The notes: generated from the letters alone by a model not told the origin. A DNA stretch of 33,209 nucleotides from Sphingobacteriia bacterium (GCA_947460365.1 CANHJH010000009.1:1-33209), one strand, 5' to 3'. Numbered from the stretch's first letter, positions 9,594 through 19,456 are shown. Made by a program: numbers and translations.

Positions 9594-10193
9594 TTATTCT
9601 TTTGGAGCAACTGTTAATGCTTGCAGTTTTACAATCATTTCTCTAATTTCTTTGATGCTGTAAAAACGGTAAATCTCCGGCTCTTTCCCATCAATCATTT
9701 CAGCAGAGCGCATTTGATGATAGGGGCCAACCACTTGTGCATCTGCGTTGTTGGTAATTTTAGTTGCCTGATTGGGTAAAATAAAAAAATTGCGATTTTC
9801 TACTGAAACATTTTTTCCTTCTGACAATAAAATCAATGAATCTATTTTTTGCTTAAGCACTTCTTGCGTTAAAACGGTTTGTGCTTTATCTGCCTTACTA
9901 TACTTTTGATAACTACCAATGATGGTATCGTTTTTAACATTCACTACATATAATCCGTTGTCTAACATTTCTACCGTTGCCTCACCAACTGGTGTATTAA
10001 GCTTAAAGCTCACTTTTTTACTGTTGACATTCAATGTCTTTTCTTCATGTCCGGAGCCATCTTTAGATTGTATGGTACCTGCATTTACATCAATATCTGC
10101 AGCACCTTTACTCATTACCACAATGGTTTTAGGATCATTAGCACAAGAAAGCATTAAAAGAGATAAACTAAATCCAAATAATAATTTTCGCAT
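9594..10193 (-). CDS. hypothetical lipoprotein
   Basis: MRKLLFGFSLSLLMLSCAND: signal peptide with lipobox Cys; no recognised domain. Confidence 0.75.
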   Translation of the reverse strand: MRKLLFGFSLSLLMLSCANDPKTIVVMSKGAADIDVNAGTIQSKDGSGHEEKTLNVNSKKVSFKLNTPVGEATVEMLDNGLYVVNVKNDTIIGSYQKYSKADKAQTVLTQEVLKQKIDSLILLSEGKNVSVENRNFFILPNQATKITNNADAQVVGPYHQMRSAEMIDGKEPEIYRFYSIKEIREMIVKLQALTVAPKE

Positions 10194-10278
10194 GAGGTTG
10201 TTTTTTTAGATTGTATGTTAAGGATGAATTTACATTTATTTATGGATTGCTGCTATTTTACATTTGCAAAAGCCAATC

Positions 10279-10309
10279 AAAAAAAAGAGTCTCACCTAAG
10301 GGAGACTCT
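10279..10309 (-). terminator. Rho-independent terminator of the superoxide dismutase gene
   Basis: AGAGTCTC...GAGACTCT stem with A-run upstream on + (U-run on the minus strand), downstream of the minus-strand SOD gene. Confidence 0.75.
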
Positions 10310-10331
10310 AAGATACATATTTAGTATAATA

Positions 10332-10937
10332 TTATTTTGCAGCACTAAAACGTTCTGCTATTTTATTCCAGCTAATCACATTCCAAAATGCAGCTAAATA
10401 ATCTGCACGTCTATTTTGGTATTTCAAATAATAAGCGTGTTCCCAAACATCTACCCCTAAAATGGGCGTACCCTTTACTTCAGCAACATCCATTAAAGGA
10501 TTGTCTTGGTTAGGAGTAGAAGACACTTCTAATTTACCGTCTTTTACTAAAAGCCAAGCCCAACCGCTTCCAAAGCGTGTCATGCCAGCTGTTGCAAACT
10601 TTTCTTTGAAAGCATCAAAACTTCCAAAAGCTGCATCAATTGCGGCAGCTAAATCGCCCGATGGGGTACCACCTGCGTTTGGAGCTAAACTTTCCCAGAA
10701 AAAAGTATGGTTCCAATGACCACCACCATTATTACGAACTGCAGGACTAATTGTTCCGGCTACTTTTACCAGCTCTTCTAAAGATTTTCCTTCATTAGGA
10801 GTGCCGGCAACAGCTTTATTTAGGTTATCTACATAAGCCTGATGGTGTTTACCATGGTGAATTTGCATGGTAGTAGTATCGATATGTGGTTCTAAAGCAT
10901 CATGTGCATAAGGTAGCGGTGCAAGTGTAAATGACAT
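10332..10937 (-). CDS. superoxide dismutase (Fe/Mn)
   Basis: [74 protein letters not shown]. Confidence 0.97.
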   Translation of the reverse strand: MSFTLAPLPYAHDALEPHIDTTTMQIHHGKHHQAYVDNLNKAVAGTPNEGKSLEELVKVAGTISPAVRNNGGGHWNHTFFWESLAPNAGGTPSGDLAAAIDAAFGSFDAFKEKFATAGMTRFGSGWAWLLVKDGKLEVSSTPNQDNPLMDVAEVKGTPILGVDVWEHAYYLKYQNRRADYLAAFWNVISWNKIAERFSAAK

Positions 10938-10972
10938 ATGAAATGTTTAAGTTTTTAAAGAATAACAATATG

Positions 10973-11001
10973 CAAATTTAATGCTGTAAGCATTCACACA
11001 A
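10973..11001 (-). promoter_or_regulatory. Bacteroidota-type promoter for the superoxide dismutase gene
   Basis: Minus strand: TTG (10999-11001), 18-nt spacer, TAAATTTG (10973-10980), matching TTG-N~19-TAnnTTTG. Confidence 0.55.
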
Positions 11002-11093
11002 GTGTTAATGTCTTATTTTGTTTCTTAATTCGTAAAATTTAGGAGATAGCCAAGACTTCTATCAGACTTTGATATGATAGGCATCAATTATTT

Positions 11094-11540
11094 TTATCTT
11101 TTAGACCTGAAAAACGACTTCATTAAAAATGCGCATTCGGCTTCCATGATGCCGCTAACTAATGCTGTTTTAGGATGAAAGGGCCAATTTTCTTTGGTGA
11201 GATGGCGATAGCCATTTTTTTCATCGGAAGCACCATAAACTACTTTGCCTAGTTTGCCCCAATATAATGCGCCGCAACACATAATACAAGGTTCTACAGT
11301 AACATATAAGCTGGCTTCGGGTAAATATTTTGCGCCTAAAGCGGCGTAAGCGGAGGTAAGAGCAAGAATTTCTGCATGTGCGGTTGAATCGTTTAAAAGT
11401 TCAACCTGATTATGAGCCCGCGCAATAATGGTATTGTTTAATACCACTATTGCGCCAACGGGAACCTCATCTGCCTCATAGGCCAATTGTGCTTCTTTCA
11501 ATGCCTGCTGCATGTAATATTCATCGCTATGCAGTTGCAT
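11094..11540 (-). CDS. tadA: tRNA-specific adenosine deaminase (TadA-like nucleoside deaminase)
   Basis: VPVGAIVVLNN, HAEILAL, PCIMCCGALYWGKLGKVVYGASDEKNG. Confidence 0.88.
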   Translation of the reverse strand: MQLHSDEYYMQQALKEAQLAYEADEVPVGAIVVLNNTIIARAHNQVELLNDSTAHAEILALTSAYAALGAKYLPEASLYVTVEPCIMCCGALYWGKLGKVVYGASDEKNGYRHLTKENWPFHPKTALVSGIMEAECAFLMKSFFRSKR

Positions 11541-11543
11541 TGG

Positions 11544-12245
11544 TTATAATTTTTTGATGACAATATTTCTATACCATACATCATCTCCATGATCTTGTAG
11601 GGCAATATGACCAGTAAAGACTTTACCAAAATCCGGCATGTTTTTAAATTTACTTCCTGCAATCATCGCTTTCCAACTGTCATCGCCATAGGTGGTTGAA
11701 ACAACATTTACTCCATTTAAATAAAAATTGAGTTTGCCATGATCTACCACTATTTCAGCTAAATTCCATTCGCCTACCGGTTTTGTAGCCAGGCTGGTAG
11801 AAGCAATTAAATCATACAAATCACCCGCTTTGTGTTTATAGATTTTACCATCACTATGGCCATCTGTATCTAACACTTGCATTTCAGGTCCGGTAAACCA
11901 AACATAATCATATTTAGTGGGCTCATCTTGCACAAAAAAGATGATGCCACTATTGCCATTGCGAGCAATCTTCCACTCAAGTTTCAAGTGAAAATTTTCA
12001 AATGCAGCATCCGAAACTAAATCACCGCCTTTTAAAGCAGGGTTTGCCTTTTTTGCAGTAGCATCTAAATGCAATGCCCCTTCTTCTACTTTCCATGCAT
12101 CACCTGCAGTGGTTTGTTTGAAGGAATGCCATCCTTTGGTAGTTTTTCCATCAAATAAAGAAACCCATTTTTCGGGCTTAGGTTTTGCCGGAGAAAATAA
12201 CAAAGCATTGACAAATAGAACTGTTGCGGTAATAATAGGATACAT
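11544..12245 (-). CDS. DUF1080 / 3-keto-disaccharide hydrolase family protein, signal peptide
   Basis: WVSLFDGKTTKGWHSF, WKVEEGALHLD, FENFHLKLEWKIARNGNSGIIF, LQDHGDDVWYRNIVIKKL are DUF1080 hallmarks. Confidence 0.93.
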   Translation of the reverse strand: MYPIITATVLFVNALLFSPAKPKPEKWVSLFDGKTTKGWHSFKQTTAGDAWKVEEGALHLDATAKKANPALKGGDLVSDAAFENFHLKLEWKIARNGNSGIIFFVQDEPTKYDYVWFTGPEMQVLDTDGHSDGKIYKHKAGDLYDLIASTSLATKPVGEWNLAEIVVDHGKLNFYLNGVNVVSTTYGDDSWKAMIAGSKFKNMPDFGKVFTGHIALQDHGDDVWYRNIVIKKL

Positions 12246-12250
12246 GTAGT

Positions 12251-12643
12251 TTATTTTTTTAGTAAAAGAACGTATTTAACCATTTGTTTGGCATCATCTT
12301 CTGAAATCTGTGGATGAGGTGTCATAGGTATAGCTCCCCAAACGCCACTTCCGCCTTTAATAATTTTTGACGCAAGTAATGCGATGTTTTCGTCATTGTT
12401 TTCATACTTATTAGCAACATCCTGGTAGGCCGGTCCAATGTTTTTTTCCTTCACTTTATGACAGGTTAGGCAGTCTGATTTGCCAATAAGTTCCAGCCCT
12501 TTTTGATAGTCGGGGTTACTACTTAAACTATTTGATGTGGTGGTACTTGTTGCTGGTGTAGCTTTTTCTTCCGTTTTTGGAGCGTCATTTCCACATGCGG
12601 CTGCAATAGCAGCCATTCCGAATACAATAATATATTTTTTCAA
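12251..12643 (-). CDS. c-type cytochrome lipoprotein
   Basis: Lipobox MKKYIIVFGMAAIAAACGN; haem motif CLTCH; IPMTPHPQISEDDAKQMVKYVLLL. Confidence 0.93.
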   Translation of the reverse strand: MKKYIIVFGMAAIAAACGNDAPKTEEKATPATSTTTSNSLSSNPDYQKGLELIGKSDCLTCHKVKEKNIGPAYQDVANKYENNDENIALLASKIIKGGSGVWGAIPMTPHPQISEDDAKQMVKYVLLLKK

Positions 12644-12689
12644 AGCGTATGTTTTAGGATTCTAAGTTAGGCATTTAATAGCCTTGATT

Positions 12690-13742
12690 TTATATTCCGA
12701 GTAGTTTTTTATTAAAAGCTTCATCGCTTCCTGTTCCGGCAAAATCATCAAATGTTTTATCGGTAACGCGTATGATGTGTTCTTTAATAAATGGAGCACC
12801 TTCCGCTGCGCCTGTTTCCGGATGTTTAATAGCACATTCCCATTCCATAACAGCCCATCCTGTATAGTTGTATTGAGCCAGCTTGCTAAAAATAGCTTTA
12901 AAGTCTACCTGCCCGTCTCCTAAAGAACGGAAACGACCAGCACGCTCCATCCAACTCTGATAGCCTCCATACACACCCTGCTTACCCGTAGGGTTAAATT
13001 CTGCATCTTTTACATGAAACATTTTTATGCGCTCATGATAGTGGTCTATATAAGCTTTATAATCGAGGCATTGCAATACAAAATGCGATGGGTCGTATAA
13101 CAGGCAAGCCCTTTTATGGTGATTAACTTTATCTAAAAACATTTCATAGGTAACGCCATCATGTAAGTCTTCACCGGGATGAATTTCATAGCAAAGGTCT
13201 ACACCATTTTCATCGAACACATTTAATATCGGCAACCATCTGTTGGCTAATTCTGTAAAACCTGTTTCCACCAATCCGGCAGGACGTTGTGGCCATGGAT
13301 ATACTGTTTGCCATAGTAATGCGCCACTAAAAGTTGCATGTGCATTTAAGCCGAGGTTGGAAGATGCTTTTGCTGCATACTTCAATTGTTGTATGGCCCA
13401 TTCGGTTCTGGCTTTTGCGTTGCCACGTAGGTTTTCCGGTGCAAAACCATCAAATAAAGCATCATAAGCCGGATTTACGGCAACCAGCTGACCTTGTAAG
13501 TGCGTAGATAGTTCGGTAATTTTTAATCCGGCTGATTCCACTATCCCTCTAATTTCATCTGCATAAGTTTTACTCTCCGCAGCTTTTTGTAAATCAATGC
13601 ATCTTGCATCCCAAGAAGGAATTTGCACACCGGTAAAACCCAATGAGGCTGCCCATTTGCAGATGGTGTCCAATGAATTAAAAGGGGCAGTATTGCCCAT
13701 AAATTGAGCTAAAAAAATACCCGGTCCTTGTATGTTTGTCAT
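12690..13742 (-). CDS. sugar phosphate isomerase/epimerase family (TIM barrel)
   Basis: CYEIHPGEDLHDG, LLYDPSHFVLQ, IKMFHVKDAEF: xylose-isomerase-like TIM barrel. Confidence 0.9.
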   Translation of the reverse strand: MTNIQGPGIFLAQFMGNTAPFNSLDTICKWAASLGFTGVQIPSWDARCIDLQKAAESKTYADEIRGIVESAGLKITELSTHLQGQLVAVNPAYDALFDGFAPENLRGNAKARTEWAIQQLKYAAKASSNLGLNAHATFSGALLWQTVYPWPQRPAGLVETGFTELANRWLPILNVFDENGVDLCYEIHPGEDLHDGVTYEMFLDKVNHHKRACLLYDPSHFVLQCLDYKAYIDHYHERIKMFHVKDAEFNPTGKQGVYGGYQSWMERAGRFRSLGDGQVDFKAIFSKLAQYNYTGWAVMEWECAIKHPETGAAEGAPFIKEHIIRVTDKTFDDFAGTGSDEAFNKKLLGI

Positions 13743-13778
13743 AATATTGATTCAAATTTTATTGGATACATGCTTTAG

Positions 13779-14945
13779 TTAAATAGTGTAGGTAGTCCAC
13801 TTAACATCTGATTGCGAAGAAGCCACTACATTATCAATAAACGCCATTCCACGAATACCGTCTTCCACTGTAGGAAAATCTAATGCTTCTTTAGAAGGAG
13901 TTTCTCCATTCATTTTAGCAGTAAGTGTAGTCGCAAAGTTTTTATAGATATTCGCAAATGCCTCTAAATAACCTTCCGGATGTCCACCCGGAGTGCGGCA
14001 GTTACCGGTTGCATAAGTAGAAAGTCTGTCGGTATAATTACCGCCGGCTCTTAATATTTGTGTAGGTTGATCTAACCATTTTACCAATAATGTATTAGGT
14101 TCCATCTGCGCCCACTCTATTCCACCTTTTTCACCGTAAACTCTTATTTTCAAAGCATTTTCTTCACCTGCTGCTACTTGTGAAGCCATTAATACGCCGG
14201 CTGCACCATTATCGAAACGAAGTAACACACTACCATCATCATCTAACATCCTTCCTTCTACCATGGTATTAAGGTCGGCACAAAGTTGCGTAATTTTAGA
14301 TCCGGTAATATACTCCGCCAAGTGCGCTGCGTGCGTACCTATATCACCCATACAGCCGCTTTTGCCCGATTTTTTTGGATCAGTTCTCCAGGCGGCTTGT
14401 GCATTACCTTCTCTTTCACTCAACTTACTTAACCAGCCTTGCGGATACTCAACCCATACCTTTCTGATTTTACCCAAAACATTATCTGCTACCATTGCTT
14501 TTGCCTGCTTAACCATTGGGTAGCCGGAGTAAGTATGCGTTAAACAAAGTATTAATCCGGTTTCCTGCAATTTGGCTTTCAACTGTTTAGCTTCATCTAA
14601 AGTAAAAGTGATGGGCTTTTCAATCACTACATTAAAACCATTTTCCAATGCCATCATGGCGGGTGCAAAGTGTGCAAAGTTGGGCGTAACAATCGTAACA
14701 AAATCCATCCTTTGGTCAGCTGGCAAAGCAGCTTCTTTAGTAATCATTTCATCAAAAGTGAGGTAGATTCTGTCTTTGGGTAAAAAAAGTAGTTCACCCG
14801 ATTCTTGTGCAATAGTGGGATTAATGCTTAGCGCACCACAAACTAATTCAATCATTCCATCCATATTAGCAGCAAAACGGTGAATAGCGCCAATAAATGC
14901 GTCTTTTCCTCCACCTACCATGCCCATTCGTAATTTTCTTCCCAT
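13779..14945 (-). CDS. Gfo/Idh/MocA family oxidoreductase
   Basis: MGMVGGGKDAFIGAIHR, FNVVIEKPITFTLDEAKQL, GDIGTHAAHLAEYITG. Confidence 0.95.
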   Translation of the reverse strand: MGRKLRMGMVGGGKDAFIGAIHRFAANMDGMIELVCGALSINPTIAQESGELLFLPKDRIYLTFDEMITKEAALPADQRMDFVTIVTPNFAHFAPAMMALENGFNVVIEKPITFTLDEAKQLKAKLQETGLILCLTHTYSGYPMVKQAKAMVADNVLGKIRKVWVEYPQGWLSKLSEREGNAQAAWRTDPKKSGKSGCMGDIGTHAAHLAEYITGSKITQLCADLNTMVEGRMLDDDGSVLLRFDNGAAGVLMASQVAAGEENALKIRVYGEKGGIEWAQMEPNTLLVKWLDQPTQILRAGGNYTDRLSTYATGNCRTPGGHPEGYLEAFANIYKNFATTLTAKMNGETPSKEALDFPTVEDGIRGMAFIDNVVASSQSDVKWTTYTI

Positions 14946-15092
14946 TGTATTGAGTTTTTAATATTTGTATGATTGCTTTAAAAGTAAAAAATAATTGTGG
15001 ATTCTACTGCTCTTTTTTAAAAAGTTGTGTATTTTATACGCAACAAATATTATATTTAATGTTCAAATTGAACCATAATAATCAGCCGGTTT

Positions 15093-15122
15093 AAACGTAG
15101 AGAAGCCATGCTGGCGTCTTAA
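15093..15122 (+). repeat. dispersed palindromic element copy 1 (AAACGTAGAGAAGCCATGCTGGCGTCTTAA)
   Basis: Shares AAACGTAGAGACGcCATgCTGGCGTCTTAA core with copies at 15141, 16081 and 24421. Confidence 0.85.
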
Positions 15123-15140
15123 AAAAAAAATAAAAAAATA

Positions 15141-15170
15141 AAACGTAGAGACGACATACTGGCGTCTTAA
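15141..15170 (+). repeat. dispersed palindromic element copy 2 (AAACGTAGAGACGACATACTGGCGTCTTAA)
   Basis: Same 30-nt family. Confidence 0.85.
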
Positions 15171-15192
15171 AAATTAAAATTAAATTATACAA

Positions 15193-16077
15193 ATGAAGCA
15201 GCCATCTAACAGAAGAAAAATAATTAAGCAAATACTCGCGGGTTCTGCTGTAGTTGCGGCTACACCATTCATTCCCAGCGTTGCATCCTCTACTATGGAA
15301 ATCAATAAAAAATTAAAAGGCAACATCAATCACAGCGTGTGCAAATGGTGTTTTGATGGATTAAGTTTAGAAGAACTATGTATTGCTGCTAAAAAAATGG
15401 GTATTACTGCCATTGATTTAGTAGGCCCTGCCGGATGGGATACTTTGAAAAAATATGGTCTGGATTCCAGCATGTGTAATGGTGCTGAAATCAGTTTGGT
15501 TAAAGGATGGAACGATCCGCAATACCATGCAACACTCATTGAAAATTATACTAAGCACATTGATTTAGTTGCTGATGCCGGGTACAAGAACTTAATTTGT
15601 TTCAGCGGAAACAGAAATGGAATGGATGATATGGTTGGTTTAAAAAACTGCGTTACCGGACTACAAAAAATTATGGCACATGCAGAAAAACGTGGCGTGG
15701 TAATTATCATGGAATTGTTTAACAGCAGAATTGATCATAAAGATTATATGTGCGATAAATCGGCATGGGGGATAGAACTATGCAAACAATTGGGTTCTCC
15801 TAATTTTAAATTATTGTACGATATCTATCACATGCAAATTAATGAGGGAGACGTAATACGATCTATACAACAGCACCATCAATATTTTGGACATTACCAC
15901 ACTGCCGGTGTACCTGGCCGCCATGAAATAGATGAAACACAGGAGTTGTATTATCCGGCAATTATGCGTGCGATTGTTGCTACCGGCTATAAAGGGTATG
16001 TTGCTCAAGAGTTTATTCCAGTTGCAGAAGACAAATTAAGTTCGTTGAAAAAAGCAATTCAGATCTGCGATGTGTAA
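15193..16077 (+). CDS. hydroxypyruvate isomerase-like TIM-barrel protein with Tat-like signal
   Basis: MKQPSNRRKIIKQILAGSAVVAATPF; VVIIMELFNSRIDHKDYMCD, LLYDIYHMQINEGDVI, HYHTAGVPGRHEID. Confidence 0.9.
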   Translation: MKQPSNRRKIIKQILAGSAVVAATPFIPSVASSTMEINKKLKGNINHSVCKWCFDGLSLEELCIAAKKMGITAIDLVGPAGWDTLKKYGLDSSMCNGAEISLVKGWNDPQYHATLIENYTKHIDLVADAGYKNLICFSGNRNGMDDMVGLKNCVTGLQKIMAHAEKRGVVIIMELFNSRIDHKDYMCDKSAWGIELCKQLGSPNFKLLYDIYHMQINEGDVIRSIQQHHQYFGHYHTAGVPGRHEIDETQELYYPAIMRAIVATGYKGYVAQEFIPVAEDKLSSLKKAIQICDV

Positions 16078-16080
16078 TTA

Positions 16081-16110
16081 AACCGTAGCGACGCCATACC
16101 GGCGTCTTAA
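16081..16110 (+). repeat. dispersed palindromic element copy 3 (AACCGTAGCGACGCCATACCGGCGTCTTAA)
   Basis: Same family; followed by a partial CATACCGGCATCT copy at ~16121-16133. Confidence 0.8.
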
Positions 16111-16167
16111 AAAATAACAACATACCGGCATCTATAAAATTCTTTAAATTCATAACATAAAATAATC

Positions 16168-17847
16168 ATGGCAGAGCAAAATTTTGATGCAATTGTTATT
16201 GGCTCAGGAATAAGCGGTGGTTGGGCTGCAAAAGAGCTTACAGAAAAAGGTCTGAAAGTGTTGATGCTCGAAAGAGGTAGAAATATTGAACACATTAAAG
16301 ACTACGTTAACGCAAATAAAGAAGATTGGGACTATCCGCATCACGATAGAAAAACACAGGAGATGATTGCCAATAATCCTGTTCGTAATAGAGATTATCC
16401 GTTAAACGAAAAGACCTACGATATGTGGGTAGAAGAAAAAGAAAGTCCTTATGTTGAAGTAAAAAGATACGATTGGTTTAGAGGATACCATGTAGGTGGC
16501 CGCTCGTTGATGTGGGGCAGACAAAGTTACCGGTGGAGTGATTTAGATTTTGAAGCCAATGCTAAAGATGGTATTGCTGTTGATTGGCCGGTAAGATATA
16601 AAGACATAGCACCCTGGTATGATTATGTAGAAAAATTTGCGGGTATTAGTGGTAACAGAGATGGCATACCGGTTTTACCGGACGGACAGTTTATGCCACC
16701 CATGGAAATGAATTGTGTAGAAAAGGATGTATCAAAAAGATTAAAAGAATATTATGAGAATCAGCGTGCCATGATTATTGGTCGTGTAGCCAATATTACT
16801 CAACCATTAGAAGGCAGAACCAACTGTCAGTATAGAAATAAGTGTTGGCTGGGTTGTCCGTTTGGCGCATACTTCAGCACACAATCCTCTACCTTACCCG
16901 CAGCAATGAAAACGGGTAATTTAACATTACGCCCATGGAGTATCGTATCTAAAATTTTATACGATAAAGATAAAAAGAAAGCAACCGGAGTAGAAGTGCT
17001 GGATGCAGAAACCAATAAAACGTATGTGTACAATGCCAAGATCATTTTCTTAAATGCATCTACACTTAACTCGTCTTGGATTTTAATGAACTCCGCAACA
17101 GATGTGTGGGAGGGTGGTTTAGGAAGCAGCAGTGGTGAGTTGGGCCATAATATTATGGATCATCATTTAGGAGTTGGAGCGCGCGGAAAAGTGGAAGGGT
17201 ATGAAGATAAATATGTATTTGGAAGAAGAGCCAACGGTATTTATGTGCCGCGTTACAGAAATGTAGGAAATGATAAAAGAGACTACTTGCGTGGTTTCGG
17301 TTATCAAGGTGGTGCAGGAAGAGAAGGCTGGGGTAGAGAATTAGCAGAATTAAGTATTGGTGGTGATTTTAAAGATGCGTTGTTAGAACCGGGTGGTTGG
17401 ACAATGGGCATGATGGGCTTTGGTGAAGTATTACCTGATCATGCAAATTTTGCTACCATCGATAAAACTGTGAAAGACAAGTGGGGACTGAATGTATTGA
17501 AGATAGATGCAGAGCTAAAAGACAACGAAAAGAAAATGCGTATTGATATGCAGGCCGATGCCATTGAAATGCTTACCAATGCCGGTGTTAAAGAAGTGAA
17601 GGGATATGAGGGCAATGGTGTGTTAGGTAGAGGTATTCATGAAATGGGCACTGCACGTATGGGTGCTGATCCAAAAACATCGGTGGTAAATAAACACAAT
17701 CAAATTTGGGATGCTCCGAATGTATTTGTAACCGATGGTTCATTTATGACCTCCTCCGCTTGTGTAAATCCATCATTAACCTATATGGCATTTACCGCGC
17801 GAGCTGCAGATTATGCAGTAAGTGAGTTGAAGAAAGGAAATTTATAA
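16168..17847 (+). CDS. GMC family oxidoreductase (glucoside/gluconate dehydrogenase large-subunit-like)
   Basis: FDAIVIGSGISGGWAAKELTEKGLKVLMLERG, HEMGTARMG, FVTDGSFMTSSACVNPSLTYMAFTARAADYAV. Confidence 0.95.
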   Translation: MAEQNFDAIVIGSGISGGWAAKELTEKGLKVLMLERGRNIEHIKDYVNANKEDWDYPHHDRKTQEMIANNPVRNRDYPLNEKTYDMWVEEKESPYVEVKRYDWFRGYHVGGRSLMWGRQSYRWSDLDFEANAKDGIAVDWPVRYKDIAPWYDYVEKFAGISGNRDGIPVLPDGQFMPPMEMNCVEKDVSKRLKEYYENQRAMIIGRVANITQPLEGRTNCQYRNKCWLGCPFGAYFSTQSSTLPAAMKTGNLTLRPWSIVSKILYDKDKKKATGVEVLDAETNKTYVYNAKIIFLNASTLNSSWILMNSATDVWEGGLGSSSGELGHNIMDHHLGVGARGKVEGYEDKYVFGRRANGIYVPRYRNVGNDKRDYLRGFGYQGGAGREGWGRELAELSIGGDFKDALLEPGGWTMGMMGFGEVLPDHANFATIDKTVKDKWGLNVLKIDAELKDNEKKMRIDMQADAIEMLTNAGVKEVKGYEGNGVLGRGIHEMGTARMGADPKTSVVNKHNQIWDAPNVFVTDGSFMTSSACVNPSLTYMAFTARAADYAVSELKKGNL

Positions 17848-17881
17848 TTGGTAACAAGTCGATAAAATAAAAATATTTACA

Positions 17882-18448
17882 ATGAATAGAAGAGAAGCAT
17901 TATCTAGTGTAGCCCTTTTGTTAGGTGGTACCATACTAGGCGCAGAAGCTTTTTTATCGGGATGTAAAACTGCCTCAAAAGATGCGATTGCATTTACACC
18001 AACAGATATTGAACTACTAAGTGAAATTGCCGAAACCATTTTACCGGCAACTACCACACCCGGTGCCAAAGATGCAAAAGTGGGCGAATTTATGGCAGTA
18101 ATTGTAAAAGACTGTTATACACCGGAAGAAAGCAAAGCATTTACCGAAGGAATGAAAAAAATAGAGGAAGCAGCAAAAACAAAGCATGGAACAAGTTTTG
18201 TAGCATCAACTAAAGAACAACGTCATGATTTGTTAGTTACGCTTGATAGTGAAGCAAAGGCAGTTCAAAAAAACCTAAAGGAAAAAGAAATGCCCCATTA
18301 TTTTGCTATGATGAAACAGCTTACTCTTTGGGGATTCTTTACTTCTGAAGTAGGTGCTACTAAGGCATTGCGTTATGTAGCAGTGCCCGGCAAATACGAT
18401 GGTAATTTTCCCTACAAAAAAGGCGACAGAGCTTGGGCTACCTCATAA
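17882..18448 (+). CDS. gluconate 2-dehydrogenase subunit 3 family protein, Tat-like signal
   Basis: MNRREALSSVALLLGGTILGAEAFLSGC; LLSEIAETILPATTTPGAKDAKVGEFM; GFFTSEVGATKALRYVAVPGKYDG. Confidence 0.93.
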   Translation: MNRREALSSVALLLGGTILGAEAFLSGCKTASKDAIAFTPTDIELLSEIAETILPATTTPGAKDAKVGEFMAVIVKDCYTPEESKAFTEGMKKIEEAAKTKHGTSFVASTKEQRHDLLVTLDSEAKAVQKNLKEKEMPHYFAMMKQLTLWGFFTSEVGATKALRYVAVPGKYDGNFPYKKGDRAWATS

Positions 18449-18521
18449 TTCACATACTAAAAACAATTACCAACAAATGAAATTGTGCAATTAATTGCAA
18501 TTAATTTAAAATAAACAAACA

Positions 18522-19391
18522 ATGAACAACAATAGAAGAAACTTTATTAAAACAACGGGCTTAGCAGCTGCAGGATTGAGTTTGCCATTCTTAGGCAAAT
18601 CAAATTTATTGAATTCTTTTGGAGATGGAAAGAAGGAAGGACGTTTTGGAATACAACTATGGACAGTAAAAGAAGATCTGGCAGCAGACGTTAAAGGAAC
18701 GCTTAAAAAATTAGCAGGATTTGGATATAATCAAATCGAAAGTTTTGAAGGTGCTAATGGAATATTCTGGGGCATGAAAAATACGGAGTTTAAAAAGTAC
18801 ATGGATGATTTAAACATGAAGATTATTTCGGCGCATTGCAACAATACGGTAGACTTTGAACGTAAAGCTGCTGAAGCTGCAGAAATAGGCATGAAGTATT
18901 TAATTTGTCCTTGGAAAGGAGCTCAAAAATCTATTGATGATTTTAAAAGGTTCAATGACGAGTTTAATAAGAGCGGAGAAATTTGTAAAAAGAACGGAAT
19001 AAAATTTGCGTACCACAACCACGATTATTCGTTTAAACCAGTTGATGGTCAAATCCCACAAACCGTAATGATGGAAGGTACCGATGCATCATTGGTAGAT
19101 TTTGAAATGGATATCTACTGGGTAGTTGCCGCAAAAGAAAATCCGATTGATTGGTTCAAAAAATATCCGGGAAGATTTACCATTTGCCATGTTAAAGATC
19201 AAACAACAGCTGCAACAGGTATTGAGTCATGTATATTAGGAAAGGGATCCATTAACTTTTCAAACATATTACACGAAGCAAGAAAATATGGCATGAAGCA
19301 TCATATTGTAGAGCAAGAAGCATTTACTGGTTCAAATCCATTGGCGAGTGCAGCAGCAGATGCGGCTTACATGAAAGCCTTGAAGTTTTAG
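18522..19391 (+). CDS. sugar phosphate isomerase/epimerase with Tat signal
   Basis: MNNNRRNFIKTTGLAAAGLSLPF; FGIQLWTVKEDLAADVKGTLKKLAGFGYNQIE; KFAYHNHDYSF; HVKDQ. Confidence 0.92.
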   Translation: MNNNRRNFIKTTGLAAAGLSLPFLGKSNLLNSFGDGKKEGRFGIQLWTVKEDLAADVKGTLKKLAGFGYNQIESFEGANGIFWGMKNTEFKKYMDDLNMKIISAHCNNTVDFERKAAEAAEIGMKYLICPWKGAQKSIDDFKRFNDEFNKSGEICKKNGIKFAYHNHDYSFKPVDGQIPQTVMMEGTDASLVDFEMDIYWVVAAKENPIDWFKKYPGRFTICHVKDQTTAATGIESCILGKGSINFSNILHEARKYGMKHHIVEQEAFTGSNPLASAAADAAYMKALKF

Positions 19392-19411
19392 TAATTACTG
19401 GAAAGTAAGTT

Positions 19412-19456
19412 AAAAAGGCAAAGCCCATCTAATTGAATAGATGGGCTTTGCCTTTT
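19412..19456. terminator. terminator hairpin, contains core AAAGCCCATCTAATT-GAA-TAGATGGGCTTT
   Basis: Long inverted repeat AAAAAGGCAAAGCCCATCTA...TAGATGGGCTTTGCCTTTT just after the 18522 CDS. Confidence 0.85.

Noticed and set aside
15093-16134. CRISPR-like reading of the GTAGAGACG...GGCGTCT repeats
   Set aside because: Irregular spacing (kilobase range), no cas genes; better explained as dispersed palindromic elements.
18484-18507. GCAATTAATTGCAATTAATT palindromic direct repeat before the 18522 gene
   Set aside because: AT-rich, short and could easily arise by chance; no supporting context.
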